From Mytilus edulis (Eukaryota > Mollusca > Bivalvia > Mytilida > Mytilidae), in the NCBI RefSeq assembly GCF_963676685.1, contig NC_092356.1, positions 41,565,601 to 41,629,600 on the forward strand: a stretch of 64,000 bases of DNA, written 5' to 3'. Below the pieces are notes generated by a model, which was given only the letters and a program-made list of their open reading frames with translations, was not told the origin of the DNA and made no database searches. Both the position numbers and the translations under genes were made by a program. Positions 1 through 12,069 of this stretch are shown one piece after another. Within the stretch, counting starts at the first letter, position 1. The number at the start of each line of letters is the position of its first letter.

Positions 1-159
1 ATCGATCTATTGTTAGAATTGTTAATTTTCAAGAACAATTCAGTTTGAAAGATTATGATTTCTAATATAAATTTTATTTTTGAAAAACCAAGTGTTGCGT
101 TTTCATTGGCACTCAGTATATATAAATAGAACCATACAAATAGTTAGCAAATACATATT

Positions 160-425
160 AAAAAAGATGTGATATGATTGCCAATGAGACAATTCTCCAC
201 AACAGACCAAAATGACATAGAAATTAACAATTACAGGTCGCTGCACAACCTTCAAAAATGAGCAAAGCTAAAGCAGCATAGTCGGCTATAAAAGGTCTCG
301 AAATGACAATGTGAAACAATTCAAAGTAGAAAAATAACAGGCTTATTTATGTACAAAAAATAAAGAAAAAACGAATATGTAACACATAAACAAACGACAA
401 CCACTGAATTACAGGCTCCTTATAT
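160..425 (-). repeat. Dispersed mussel repeat, family A
   Basis: In reverse orientation this reads as a repeat running from a region resembling CCAAGTCAGGAGCCT, through TCATTTCGGGACC and TATAGCTGACTATG, to GAGAGTTGTCTCATTGGCAA and a T-rich tail. The same order of blocks recurs at about 1045, 3150, 6905, 30735, 44755 and 53255. I know it as a very common non-coding mussel repeat; it has no recognisable protein. Confidence 0.75.
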
Positions 426-1040
426 CATGTTCTCAGATATCATATCTCTGATGTCATCTCCCAATTTAAAAAAATCACGAAAAATTGAACCTATTATGTG
501 TTGCTCTCCTAACTATAAAATGTATCCAAAATCAAAGATGTGGAACATATTCTATCATAATCATTTGGTAACTAATGCAATTAGTGTCTCTTCCATGCCT
601 GTCTTGAACATAAAAACTAAACTAAATATAAAATAAACAATACTCCTAATGCTCCGGTTGGTTGTCATCGTGCAACACAGTTAACAACACATATAGGAAA
701 ATCATAGAACAACATTTATCATAAAACACTGTCAAACATCCAAACATACTATCCACACTCATCTGTGTCCACACTTGTAGTTGAAATGAAAATAAATACA
801 AAAACGATGAAATATTTTTTTTTATTAAATTGTATATAAATATTATCTTTGAAGTGTAAGGGAATATTTGAAGTTTGGCCCTTTGCTGTTTATGTATGAA
901 ACATCATAAACAAGAGTTTGTGTGACACCATGCTCCGCTCGCATTGTCTAATGCCCATATTCAGCAAACCTTGAAATTAGGGTAAAACTCATAATTTGCC
1001 GCTGTTTCAGGTTAGAGTGAAGGTTTTCGCCTGTTTAAAA
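426..1040. other. AT-rich spacer, nothing recognised
   Basis: Only short chance open frames, with no splice-flanked exon and no repeat boundary that I can see. Confidence 0.4.
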
Positions 1041-1044
1041 AACG

Positions 1045-1290
1045 TTTAAACCCAATGCATGTCCCAAGTCAGGAACCTTTTGTTCAGTGGCTGTCGTTTG
1101 TTGTTTATAAGTGTCATTTTAGGACCTTTTATAGCTTGATGTTCGATGTGAGTCAATGCTTCGTGTTGCAGGCCATATTTTGACCTATAATGGTTTACAT
1201 TTTTTAAGTTACAACTAAGATGGAGAGTTGTCTCATTGGCAATTATACCGCATTTGCTTATATACCGCATTTGCTTATATATATATATAA
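1045..1290 (+). repeat. Family A copy with a TA-rich tail
   Basis: Forward copy: CCCAAGTCAGGAACCTTTTG near 1065, then the GAGAGTTGTCTCATTGGCAA block near 1222. It ends in a short duplicated ATACCGCATTTGCTTAT and a (TA)n run. Confidence 0.75.
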
Positions 1291-1920
1291 GTGTGTACTA
1301 AGTGTCAAGTTGAAGTGACTTCACTTATAAATACCTCAACTTAAAGGAATACTCAGATTAAATATGTAAAATTTGACTTGCCTGATCCATAGATATAGGG
1401 TATTTTATCTATGTCTGACCGTTGTAAAAAGTGCTTTTGAATGCATTGCTAATCTTGAATTTGTATGTGTTTTGCATTCAGATAACCAATTGCCATAAGG
1501 CTTGTCGACTAAACATTTAAATTGAATTGATATATAAAAAAGGCAACTGTGGTGGTATTACGCAATGGCTGTCTGTGTGCAGCAGTGAAACCGGCAGTAA
1601 ATATTTGCATGGCTTTGACCATGACTTTTCACGTATTTTTGGTCTAAATGAAACAAATGAATAAATATACCAAAATAGGTAAAATACCTATACATTTATG
1701 CAATAGGAAATATAATCCATAACTTGATAACAATTTTTTTCAGCAGATGGAGCTAACTTGTGTTTAGAAATGTATGCATAATATAGAAGTTGTCCATTAA
1801 AAAGTATCCCGTGGAAGGCAGCCATGATAATAATAACATCTAAGTTAATCCCGAGTACAATTACTTTTTGTCAAAAAGAAGCAACCGATCCTTCCTGTAC
1901 TTAAACAGGAATTTTGTAAG

Positions 1921-2000
1921 CACGTGTCTTCCTCGTTAAAGGGGGTATTTGTAATAATTAACATTTTAACTATTATCTGATTGAAGAATCTGCCCACGTG
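1921..2000 (+). promoter_or_regulatory. Two CACGTG E-boxes upstream of the Hes-like gene
   Basis: CACGTG occurs at 1921-1926 and 1995-2000, 210 and 136 bp upstream of the predicted start codon. Hes-family proteins bind class B/C E-boxes and often repress their own promoters, so these are candidate autoregulatory sites. No TATA box or transcription start could be fixed, and six-base sites are weak evidence alone. Confidence 0.3.
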
Positions 2001-2135
2001 GTGGACACAATACGGTTACAATAATGGCTAGCTCCGGGCTAAAACGGAAATTTTAAAAGGAAGCGTGTTTTAAAGACTTCAAAAGAGGATTAAAAAGAAG
2101 GTAACTTAATGAATAAAATTTCAATTTAAAGAAAT

Positions 2136-5100
2136 ATGTCGTTGATGACACACGATAAATTTAACAGGCAGCCGGTAAGTGCTTTTAATGCAAAATGTGC
2201 ATATGTTTCATAGTTGCAATATTTACCGTTATGTTATTGTCAAACATGACAATGTTAAAGTAATGCAGAATGTGCATATGTTTCATAGTTGCAATATTTA
2301 CCGTTATAGTATTGTTAAACATGACTACATCAATGATTGACATTCGCACGATAAAAAGGAAGATAATTTTGAGAAAATGATAATATTTCGATCTGAAACT
2401 GAGAATTCGTTTATTTTTTTAGAGTAAAAATTTTCATGGATTAAAAACAAATGTGTGTGCGTGTTTTATAGGAGTAAAGCATACAAAAAAGAGGTGCGAT
2501 TTAATCCACCATTTTATAAGTTTGTGTTTTTCCTAACTTTGATGACAAAATTAGGAAAATTTGTTATGAGTTGATTGCTTTTTACTTTTTGTTTGAAATT
2601 TTTACACAAAATCCACAAAAAAGTATGCATTGAACAATAATGAATTTACAATATATTTTCTTACCAGCATGCAGTAGCAGCGTAGTTATTAATATTGATA
2701 TATCGAAGAAAAATAAGTTATTAGAATGGAAGTTATAGAAATATTTGTCTTGGAAAGATTTTAAAAATAATGTAGAGAAAATAAGTGGAAAAACAGTAAT
2801 GTAAAATTTTATTGGCGTTTTCAATTAGTGTTTCCAAAAAAACAATCTATTAAGATATTAAAATACAAATGTATATATTATTATAATTATGTTAAAATAA
2901 AATAATTATGTTTTAGACCCGGAAGCATATAGCGGAACGTCAAAGAAGAGCTCGGATAAACCATTTACTGGAACAATTAGAAATTCTTATTTCTCCAGGA
3001 GATAGCGATGTAAGTTCAGTTATTTTTGCCAGAGGCATTTTATAATTATCACTACTACGAAATTATAAGTAAATATATTATCTAAGTATACTAATGTTGA
3101 GGAAATTCATTTTCTAATTATCCTAGAGGAATGAAGGTCAATAGTAAACTTAGTTTTCTCGTTTGAATTGTTTTACATTTGTCAGTTCGGGGTCTTGCAT
3201 AGCTGACTATGCGGGACGGGCTTTGTTCATTGTTGAAGGCCGTACGGTGACCTATAGTTGATACATTCTGTGCCATTTGGTCTATCGTGGAGAGTTGTCT
3301 CACTTGCGATCATAACAATTCTTTTTTATATTAAAAATTAGTTACAAATTAAATCAATCGGAAATAAATGAAAAATAGATTTTCTGATTTCCTGAAAATT
3401 TATGTCATACTTATGAAACTTGCGAATGTACAGAAACTTACACCAATGTTTAAATAATTCAAAAAGGATCAATTGTTATTTCGAAAATACATATGCAATT
3501 TGACATGCTTAAATTTGGAATATCCTGTAATAAAGGAGTAGGTCCGGTAAGGTCCGATTTCGGCCTCAATTTTCAAGTTCATCTAACGAAAGATTTTAGA
3601 CACTTTCTAAACACTTAAGTGTCTATTTCAATTGATTCAATTAGTTAATGGGGAAGATTTTAACTTACTAAGTCATTTAAAACGCCCCGATTCAAGCTTA
3701 AATATGAAAAATCTATCAAATATGCCAAAAATCGTCACTTTTCAGATGATTTTTGTCAAAAATGAAAGTGGCCGCATCCGTGTTCATCCTCAACCTTTAT
3801 ATATATTATGTATTATCATCAAATACTATTACATTTCAATATTATGGATGAACACGAATGCGGCCACTTTCATTTCAGACGGAAACCGTCTAAAATTTAA
3901 CTAAAATGCTACAATTGTGAAGATTTCAGTAATTTAGCATGACTTAATGATGCTAGTACCCGATATATGTGCATTGTTTTGTCAAAAACAGCCCATATTT
4001 ATGTAGCAGAAGCATTCTACTTTGCAATAAATATTTAAACGATTACATTTTCACATTTTTCTAAAACTGCTATATTTTGAGGCCAAAAAGGGGTCTTACT
4101 GAACCTACTCCTTTATACATATATTGTCTGAGTTTTACAACAAGCTGATCGTTACTTTCAAAACAATTAAATTTATATTCAAAGCTTTCAAGCTTTTGTC
4201 TTTTATTTGATTTTTTTTTGCTTCTACATCTTAAAACGTACCGTTCAATGTTGTCCAGAACTAAATTCAGACTGAATAGATTCTTCTTCTGTAGGTTTTT
4301 TAAGGACGGCTTTCCTAATGGAAATTTCGCCGATCTTTAAAATCCTGCACTTATATACATAGCAAGCACTTGAACTGGATTTGCTCTTTAGTCTGATGTT
4401 TCAAATTGTCTCTTTGACACATTCCCCGTTTCATTTTTCAATTTTTTTTTACATGTTCATGAACAAAGTATTAACGTAAAGAATTATAAAAAAATGTTTG
4501 TACTTTTAGGGCTCACCAGTAAAACTAGAGAAAGCTGAGGTATTGGAAAGAACAGTTGAATACATTAAAAGATTAAAAACTGGATCTGCAGGTAATATGA
4601 TGTAAAGTCTATCACAAATCTCAGTTTGCAATCAATGGGTTGATTATTCTTCGTGATATTCTCTTAGTGGCCAGCTGAGGCCCGTCGCCGAATGCGCGAT
4701 TTTCTCGCTGTACTGAAGACTTTGGGGCTTTAGGTTGTTTTCTCCACTATGGTCGGGTTGTTGTTTCTTTGACACATTCCCCATTTCCATTTTGAATTTG
4801 ATCTCCGTCTCTCATGGTATCGACATTTGTGGGTGTTTTCACAGTGATACAGTTTATTTTCCACTACGTACATTATGAACAATTTCAAGCGAATTGGACA
4901 GGTGCAAACATTTGGCGTCGATAGAGGTGGAAAGCACTTGTTTGCAAAACAAAAGATACAGCAAAATAAGAAAATCAAACCAGAAGTACGAAGTTAGTAT
5001 ATATTCTATTCAAAAAGACTTGATGTGTACTGATTGATACATTAATCTAGGAAGACATGGCTTATTTAATATTTAAAGTTGGGCTTCCAACTACCTATCA

Positions 5101-6629
5101 GAAACTTTGAGAATTGTTAAGAATAGTACATAGTGGTTTCGTTTGTTTTCTAAGAACATGTTTGTGTGCTTAATACGGATCGGACAAATCAACTGATTTT
5201 TTGGTTTCTACCATTGTTGTACTGTTGAACTACTTTAGTGTGGTTCAAAGTTCAAGAATGGTCAATCTGAGAAGACAAACTTTACCTATCAACATTCTTA
5301 ATGTGCCTGTCCATAATAAAGAGCCTGTAGTCTAAGAGTAGTTTTCATTGTCTATTATAAGTCATAAGATTATAACTTTCAACTACAATCCCCTTCCCTT
5401 TCATGAATATGACCTACCGAATTAGACTATTTACCGGATTTGTAATCACATAAGCAACACGACGGGTGCCACATGTGGAACAGGATCTGCTTACCCTTCC
5501 GGAGCACCTGAGATCACCCCTAGTTTTTGGTGGGGTTCGTGTTGTTTATTCTTTAGTTTTCTATGTTGTGTCGTGTGTATTATTGTTTTTCTGTTTGTCT
5601 TTTTCATTTTTAGCCATGGCGTTGTCAGTTTGTTTTAGATTTATGAGTTTGACTGTCCCTTTAGTATCTTTCGTCCCTCTTTTTTTTCAACCTGCCCGTA
5701 AAGTCTCTCTCTTTATTGCTTTGTTTCACATTTTGTTATATTGGTATTTGTATAGCTTACTTGATTGTATGGGTTTTGGATGGTCATTTTTGAAGAAAAC
5801 AAGAATGATTTATTGCATGATATACAAAGATATATAAAGTATAATTGACCATGCATAAAAGAACTACTTATATTCCTACTTATATTCTTCTCTTCAGCAT
5901 TTGCATGATATCTTTAACTTAAATGGTCGATAAACATTTAAAACATACGATGCATCCGAGAAATGATACATAAGAAGAGATAACGGGAATCTCCAAAAAT
6001 ATTGCTGTAAAAAAACCCAGACATACATAAACTGACAATACATGGTCTAGATAGCATGACTTGGTACTTGGTGCAAACAAACATTTTCATCTAGACGATG
6101 TGTTTGAAACTAAAACATACTTCAAAAACACTGCGCTCTTCCTCAGGTCAGTCACATGAAAATGTTTCTTTGAAGGGTTATTTTTTTTAGTATCAAACAT
6201 TAAACACTTCAATCTTACCGACATCATATACTAAGTATCATGATGCCTTTTTCATTTTCAGACACTACCTCAACTTATTTATTTGGATATATGAAATGCC
6301 TGGATACTATTGGTCTATATCTGGATGATGCTCATATACCACAGTCAATACTATACAATATCCAATCGTACCTGTTATCCAATGTAAACACAAGAAACCA
6401 TTCACCTCCAGAAAAAAACAATGATGACGATGTATATGGTTGTATGAATCAACAGACTCGGGACGAAGAACAACAAATGCACGTGGGAATTGATAAAGAT
6501 ATTTCATCGTCGGTAATTGAAGTATTTTGCAAAACTGAAGATGAAGACACCGATAATAGACCTACCGCATCAGATTGGTATCCAGGAAATCATATCATTA
6601 ACAATGAAGAAGTTTGGAGACCGTGGTAG
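2136..6629 (+). CDS. Hes/hairy-type bHLH-Orange transcriptional repressor (4 exons)
   Basis: Exons 2136-2174, 2917-3009, 4510-4591 and 6262-6629 join in frame across GT-AG introns (742, 1500 and 1670 bp) to give 193 residues. Residues 14-28 are the basic region (TRKHIAERQRRARIN) with the E-box-contacting Glu20, followed by helix 1, a short loop and helix 2 (LEKAEVLERTVEYIKRL, residues about 50-66). Residues 72-113 form an Orange domain (FGYMKCLDTIGLYL and so on). The protein ends in WRPW (190-193), the Groucho/TLE-recruiting tetrapeptide of the hairy/E(spl)/Hes family. Such proteins act in the nucleus as repressors, often downstream of Notch. Oddities: the family's diagnostic basic-region proline is His17, the N-terminus is very short, and the Orange-to-WRPW linker is acidic. 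The start ATG leaves only 13 residues before the first intron; an upstream alternative start cannot be excluded. Introns 2 and 3 carry repeats. Confidence 0.92.
2186..2335 (+). repeat. 75-bp tandem duplication in intron 1 of the Hes-like gene
   Basis: Two nearly identical 75-bp units share TGTGCATATGTTTCATAGTT and a downstream AAACATGAC. They begin 12 bp after the exon 1 donor. No function is evident. Confidence 0.85.
3150..3330 (+). repeat. Family A copy in intron 2 of the Hes-like gene
   Basis: Contains TCAGTTCGGGGTCTTGCATA near 3181 and GGAGAGTTGTCTCACTTGCG near 3290. Confidence 0.7.
3533..4113. mobile_element. 581-bp TIR element with TA target duplication and an internal hairpin
   Basis: The ends are inverted copies: AAGGAGTAGGTCCGGTAAGG at 3533 against the complement of the sequence ending CCTACTCCTT at 4113, continuing to a shared GGCCTCAA block. 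TA dinucleotides abut both ends (3531-3532, 4114-4115), consistent with a Tc1/mariner-type non-autonomous element. Inside, 3760-3789 and 3846-3875 are a 30-bp inverted repeat with one mismatch and a 56-nt loop. It sits in intron 2 of the Hes-like gene. Confidence 0.75.
4655..4790 (+). repeat. Dispersed repeat, family C
   Basis: Contains GTCGGGTTGTTGTTTCTTTG and ACACATTCCCCATTTCC, a block I know from mussel repeats. The inverse orientation recurs at 55495-55680, and a smaller piece lies near 4405. It is in intron 3 of the Hes-like gene. Confidence 0.65.
5377..5690 (+). repeat. Penelope-like element 3' tail (family P)
   Basis: This 310-bp segment matches, in opposite orientation, the sequence just downstream of the Penelope-like reverse transcriptase relic at 47840-48910: the CCTTCCCTTTCATGAATATG, AACACGACGGGTGCCACATG and GCCATGGCGTTGTCAGTTTG blocks, in the same order. 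It is therefore best read as a 5'-truncated insertion of that family. The 123-residue open frame inside it is not a gene. Confidence 0.65.
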
Positions 6630-6904
6630 TGTAATTGATACATGAATACTCTATTTTAAAAGTATTCAGTTCAATATTGGTGCTTTCATACAAGACTTGG
6701 TGCAACGTTTAGTGCAGTAAATGATTCTGTTGTTGTTATGTTTATTAAAATTTTGCGATATTTTTGTTATTTTACTTTTATTTTTGAATTATTTAAGAAT
6801 GCAAAAAAAAAACAATATTTCAAGTCCCTTATATAAGTTAAAAGATGCAGAAAGGCTGTCCATAAACATTGATTAATAGGAACAGCAAAATTAAATACAT
6901 ATAA

Positions 6905-7090
6905 ATAAAAAGATTAGGTATGAGGGCCAATGAAACAACTCTCCATCTAACAAACAGTTTTAGGTCAAAGTATACGGCTTTCAACAAGGAGCCTTGGCTC
7001 ACACCGAACAGTGTAAATGATTAATTCTGAATTACAGATAAAAGTAATTTGCAATTTGCGCGGAGTGTGCATTTTAGAACAAAATTGAAC
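6905..7090 (-). repeat. Family A copy downstream of the Hes-like gene
   Basis: Reverse orientation, starting at a GGCCAATGAAACAACTCTCC block near 6924. An AATAAA at 6903-6908 lies just before it and could serve the Hes-like gene, but it may equally belong to the repeat. Confidence 0.65.
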
Positions 7091-7555
7091 CACAAAACAC
7101 ACAAAACGTATGCGTACCTTAAACTATGACAAATGCACAAGAAATAAGCTAAGAAAACCTAATATACACAAAAGAAGTGTAGAACAATAAAATGAAATAA
7201 AATAATTGCACAAAAAAAAAATTACAATAATTGTTTTGGATAACAAATATCCTTCATCAGCAACAATTGTCCAGTGTATGATTGTCGTATTAAATGGGCC
7301 AAAAAAGTCAATAATCTTGAAATCATCACGAATTTCAAAAGCAAAAACCAAGGACAAAACGAAATAGGTTATCCCCTTTAGAGAAATTTTATATACCACA
7401 ACAATGTAGTTCATGAGCAAGAACAACGTTTTAATATAGTAGACTTCAAGGTGCATTCTATAATTTCGATAATATTTATTTTAGCTTGTGGCAACATGTT
7501 TTATCCGTTAGTTAAACTTGGGCTTTGGGTTATGTTTTAGTAAAAAGTACCGAAT
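7091..7555. other. AT-rich spacer
   Basis: No exon-like segment found. The 110-residue reverse open frame here is low-complexity and has no recognisable domain. Confidence 0.35.
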
Positions 7556-7559
7556 TCAA

Positions 7560-8060
7560 AGGAAAATTCAAGATGGAAAGTCCTTGCAAAAAAATACTAA
7601 AACACACCAAACGATTGCAAAACAACTGCCATATTCCTGATTTGGTCCAGGCATTTCCTTATGTAGAAATGGTGGATTAAACCTGGTTTTATAGCTAACT
7701 AAACCTCTCACTTGTATGACAGTCACATTGAATTCTAATATAATGACAACAACGAGTGAGCAGAACAAACCGACATACATGTAATAGGTAAAAACTGGGG
7801 TACAACGGTCAACATTGTGATATAATCATAATCACTGTTTAAAGAAATAACTGTTTCAACAAAGAAATACAAAATGGCAAATAGACAAAGTACATAAGCA
7901 AAAATGAAAGACGAGAAATCAAAATATACCAGAGCACTTTAACATAATGGCGGGATGTATAAGTACCGAGCTACGTCGTAAGTATATCATGAAAATGGAC
8001 TAAATAGTAAAGTTTAAACATATAAAAGGACTAAGAAAGGGAACTTTAAGAACGTCAGTA
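7560..8060 (-). repeat. Dispersed repeat, family B
   Basis: Shares block order with 60090-60620: TTCCTGA(C/T)TTGGT, GGCATTTCCTTATGTAGAAA, ACTTGTATGA, then ACATAAGCAAAAATGA. Shorter copies lie near 9430, 16960, 26590, 35230 and 36005. Confidence 0.65.
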
Positions 8061-8379
8061 CCTATAGAATCTAAACGTCAATACTGTCATGTACAATTTG
8101 TCAAGTTAATGCGGAATATTTATTAACAAGGTCTAGGTAACTTCCAATGAACTTTTTGGAAACAGGACGAGACGTTCTTTGGTATGTCCATGGCTTAACA
8201 AATTTCGGTGCAGACACTGGTTACTTTTTTTTTAAATGTGAGTCGAAAAGTAACTACTCTTATATTGGTATTTTGTGTCATATGTTTAATTGTTGTTGAT
8301 TTTAGTTCAGTTTATTTTTTTCGCAGTTTTTAGCTTTGTACCGATATGATGAGTCCAGCCCATTGCAACTGATTTTTAC

Positions 8380-8530
8380 AATGTGTTCTAATGATATGCT
8401 GTCAATGCCAGTCGTCATAGGTTTGGTGGTTGGACACTCATAAAATTATCATATTTATCAGCCATATTTTGATGTGCCTGTTCCAAACCAGTAGTCAGCT
8501 AGTGGTTGCCATTGATTGGTTTTTCGTTTA
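8380..8530 (+). repeat. Degenerate dispersed-repeat fragment
   Basis: Contains GATGTGCCTGTTCCAAACCA and AGTGGTTGCCATTGATTGG, resembling the front of family A-type repeats. Flanking bases to about 8870 show nothing recognisable. Confidence 0.4.
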
Positions 8531-8880
8531 ATACTATTAATTTAAATCAGGTGGTTAGTTTTTTACTTCTTCTTTTTCAAATTTGTTTCAAAACCGTTTC
8601 AAAACTTACCAAATTTTGTCAAATGTGTTGACGTCTTTTCTATTATATTTATGTGTTATGGTAAAGAAAATTAATCACCGCCTTCATTTATCAGATTTGA
8701 TTTCGTTCAAAGTAATCAGTACGATATTTTACGTTTGAAGTTAGATTCATAACAAACCTGACATAGTTTTATAATATAGTTAATTGCTACCTCAGTTTTA
8801 TATTAATAAGAATTAAAATGTGCTTTGTTATTAAATGCAATATCAGTATTTAGTTCAAATATATAATCTTAAATTAATCC

Positions 8881-8972
8881 TAATTCTAATGACGTCATTT
8901 TTTCGTCATTTTTCATTTTTTGATGCTCTGTTTTACTAATTCTAATGACGTCATTTTTTTCGTCATTTTTCA
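8881..8972 (+). repeat. 56-bp tandem duplication with two TGACGTCA palindromes
   Basis: TAATTCTAATGACGTCATTT occurs at 8881 and again at 8937. Each copy holds a perfect TGACGTCA (8890-8897 and 8946-8953), the full CRE consensus, followed by TTCGTCATTTTTCA. No nearby gene start makes a regulatory role likely. Confidence 0.7.
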
Positions 8973-9189
8973 GTTTCAAATAGGACGTCACTTGGCGTAG
9001 AGGTTTAAACGTATTCGGATGTGTCTACTTTTGTGTTTCAAATGTCTGGTTATGTAAATGTATTTCAGTTGTTTCCTGTAATTAGTTAATACTTCAGCTT
9101 TATCATGTACATCTTTTGAATATTCATTTTATTAAATTTACTGTTTGCAAAAGTATAAATTACTCTAAATTATAGGGATTTTCTGGTAA

Positions 9190-9545
9190 CTTAACGGAAA
9201 ACCCTTGCCGTTTTTGGCACAACCTTTTTGATCTTTTGGTCCTCGGTGCTGTTCAACTTTGTACTCGTTTCGGCTTTCAAACTTTTGTATCTGTGCGTCA
9301 CACATAGGTCTTGTGTGGACAAAATACACTTCTGGCGTATTAAAATTTTGAACTTGTTGCCTTTTGTTGGCTGTTGTTCGTGTGATTCTTTGTCAATTGT
9401 GTTCTCCAATTTATTTATATTGTAGTCCTGTGTTGTCATTTTGATGTTATATTTCACATGGCCATAAAAGTGCGAGGTTTGGCATGCCACAAAACCAGGT
9501 TCAACCCACCATTTTTTCCTTTAAAAATGCCCTGTACCAAGTCAG
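9190..9545 (+). repeat. Partial family D copy followed by a family B piece
   Basis: 9190-9345 is a decayed version of the repeat at 15590-15905 (TTTTGGTCCTCGGTGCTGTT and a weakened CTTCTGGCGTATTAAAATTT). 9430-9545 contains CACAAAACCAGGTTCAACCC, the family B block in opposite orientation to 7560. Confidence 0.55.
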
Positions 9546-9559
9546 GAATATGGTCATTG

Positions 9560-10160
9560 TTATATTATAGTTCGTTTCTGTGTGTATTACATTATTACGT
9601 TGTGTCGTTTGTTTTCTCTTATTTTTGAGTGTAAATTCACATTGCGATAAGACGTGTCACGGTACTTGTCTATCCCAAATTCATGTATTTGGTTTTGATG
9701 TTATATATATATGTTATATTTGTTATTCTCGTGGGATTTTGTCTATATGTGTTACATTTTAGTGTTATGTCGTTGTTCTCCTCTTATATTTAATGCGTTT
9801 CCCTCGGTTTTAGTTTGTTATCCCGATTTTGTTTTTTGTCCATGGATTTATGAGTTTTGAACAGCGGTATACTACTGTTGCCTTTATTTGAGTGTAAATT
9901 CACATTGCGATAAGACATGTCACGGTACTTGTCTATCCCAAATTCATGTATTTGGTTTTGATGTTATATTTGTTTTTCTCGTGGGATTTTGTCTGATGCT
10001 TGGTCCGTTTCTGTGTGTGTTACATTGTAGTGTTGTGTCGTTGTTCTCCTCTTATATTTAATGCGTTTCCCTCAGTTTTAGTTTGTTACCCCGATTTTGT
10101 TTTTTGTCCATGGATTTATGAGTTTGAACAGCGATATACTTCTGTTGCCTTTATTCATTC
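9560..10160 (+). repeat. Family G repeat, partly tandem-duplicated
   Basis: Two consecutive copies of about 265 bp each carry GTGTAAATTCACATTGCGAT, GTGGGATTTTGTCT, GCGTTTCCCTC and TCCATGGATTTATGAGTTT. Inverse copies lie at 35690-36000 and 26400-26580. The open frames inside follow the repeat and are not genes. Confidence 0.75.
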
Positions 10161-10269
10161 AGTATACCTTTTTTATTCTTTGCATTTCCATAAATTGTGT
10201 GCAAAAAAGTCAACAAGCTTTATTTTCTTCGGCCAAATACCGACCTTCTAATCACTTCTTCTTTTATAT

Positions 10270-11800
10270 CCACCCCAGGTGTTCTAACTTGAACTGACTC
10301 TTTTTCGATGACGTTTATTGTTGAAATAAACTGTCTTTCATGACCCGTGTATTGTCGACATATTATAGCCATTATCTTGATTCTTGCATAACTCCTCTTC
10401 GGCCTTGTTCGTGGCTGTTCAACTGATAAATGATAGCATTATCAAGTCAAAAGGAGACAAATTACTAGTCTCGTGCCGATCGGAATGCTTATTTTCTTCT
10501 CTTCGGTTATCCTTTCACTGAATGTGACGTAATGCTTTGATTGGATAAGACGGTCAACCCCTTTTGAAAAAAAATTAATTCTAATTTTGTTTGCACTGAA
10601 TCTTTGACAAAACACTTCCCCGAAGACAGTTTAAATTCATTTTGATAGATGTTAAGATCTCTTTTGTTGCCAAACACCTGGAAATGAGATTTTAATTTTC
10701 GTTTTCACTGAAGCTCGCGTTCGTTTTTATAACGGTTGACTTCTTTTGTAAATTGTTAAATAACAATTTCTTCAAATTGCTAAAATTAAAGGTAATTTTA
10801 TTTTCCCTTTCAAAGAAATATCACGAGAAACATTACCAATTCGAACTCATAATTTTATTTTTTTAGAGAACTATTAATAAGAAATTAAATTATATCCATT
10901 TTATTAGGATATTTAAAAAGATATACTCTAAAAAAGAGTTATTCATTTTTATTCTCAAATTCGAAAAAAACCATTAATGATATAAATTTATCAACACCAA
11001 TATTTTAGATGCTGATAAAATATAAGTGTAAGTGTAAGATTTCAATAACAGTACTTTTGCAATTAAATTTTTAAACATTTAAAGCGCACTGGAAGAAAAA
11101 TGCTTCGTTTGGGTATTTTTTTAACCTAATTGTGAGATAATATCAACCGCTGTGGAAGTAAAATATAATTGCTACATGACCAATTTTGGTAGTTTAAGTG
11201 CGATTAAGATTTTATAAAGTCTATTGGTGTTGATTTGTGAGAAATTGTCTTTTTGCTGAGACACAACAATCAGGATGCGTATGCGACTCTGAGAAATTTT
11301 GGTTCGATTGTCCTGAATAATTTTTGTGATAATTTATACTCAAAATTTTGACTTGTCCGCGCGTGGAATAATTTCAGATGATAATGTCCCTACTCCAAAA
11401 AATATTTATTGCATGAAAATAATTACCAAAACACCCACAACTGATAAAAACACTGTTTTATAGCAAAAAAAATTGAAAATCTAATTCCAGCAAAAAAGGC
11501 ATTGTGATCATATTTTTAATCGCAATTACTTTATTTTGTTTATCAATTTTTTAACAGTCCATCCCCATACACTGTTCTTAACGTTAGGTGAAAGTAGGCC
11601 TACTCGGACAAAAAATAGTGCATTTGATGTCATGGTTTACTTAAACTAACCAACAAATTTGCAGAAATGAAACTGTTGGTGAAAGAGAAATATATTAAGA
11701 CCATTTTGAGCTAAAATTTACTTGTTTATGATTTTGCATTCAAAATTGAGGATTAATGCACTCCATAGTATACTAATTTAAGATTTCCAGAAAACAAGGG
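10270..11800. other. Spacer without recognised genes or repeats
   Basis: AT-rich sequence between family G and the propeller gene. It contains no splice-flanked open segment that I could find on either strand. Confidence 0.4.
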
Positions 11801-11818
11801 GTTATTTTTAGGGGTACC

Positions 11819-11824
11819 TTTATT
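11819..11824 (-). terminator. Candidate poly(A) signal of the propeller gene
   Basis: AATAAA on the minus strand, 246 bp past the stop codon of the propeller gene. An ATTAAA at 12001-11996 is a nearer alternative. Confidence 0.35.
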
Positions 11825-12069
11825 TGGAAGACTTTTTCTTTTTTTATATGATTTTAAATATCTGTTGAAAATTGGCATGTAGAAAGCTGATACATGTACT
11901 ATTCAGGATATACCTGGTTTCTATGAAGTTAAACTTAAGATGAAATATTTAGAAAGCTGTGAAAATTGTAAAATTTGGTTGAACAGATAGGGACTTTTAA
12001 TTGGTGGTATGACACCTTTAACATGTAGTATCTTATCACATTCCAAGTTTTTCCTCAATACTAAATGAC

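Noticed and set aside
5466-5837. 123-residue hydrophobic open frame
   Set aside because: It lies in the Penelope tail repeat, and related frames recur with every copy.
9228-10297. Several Cys- and Phe-rich open frames
   Set aside because: They follow family D and G repeats and are shared by other copies in shifted frames.
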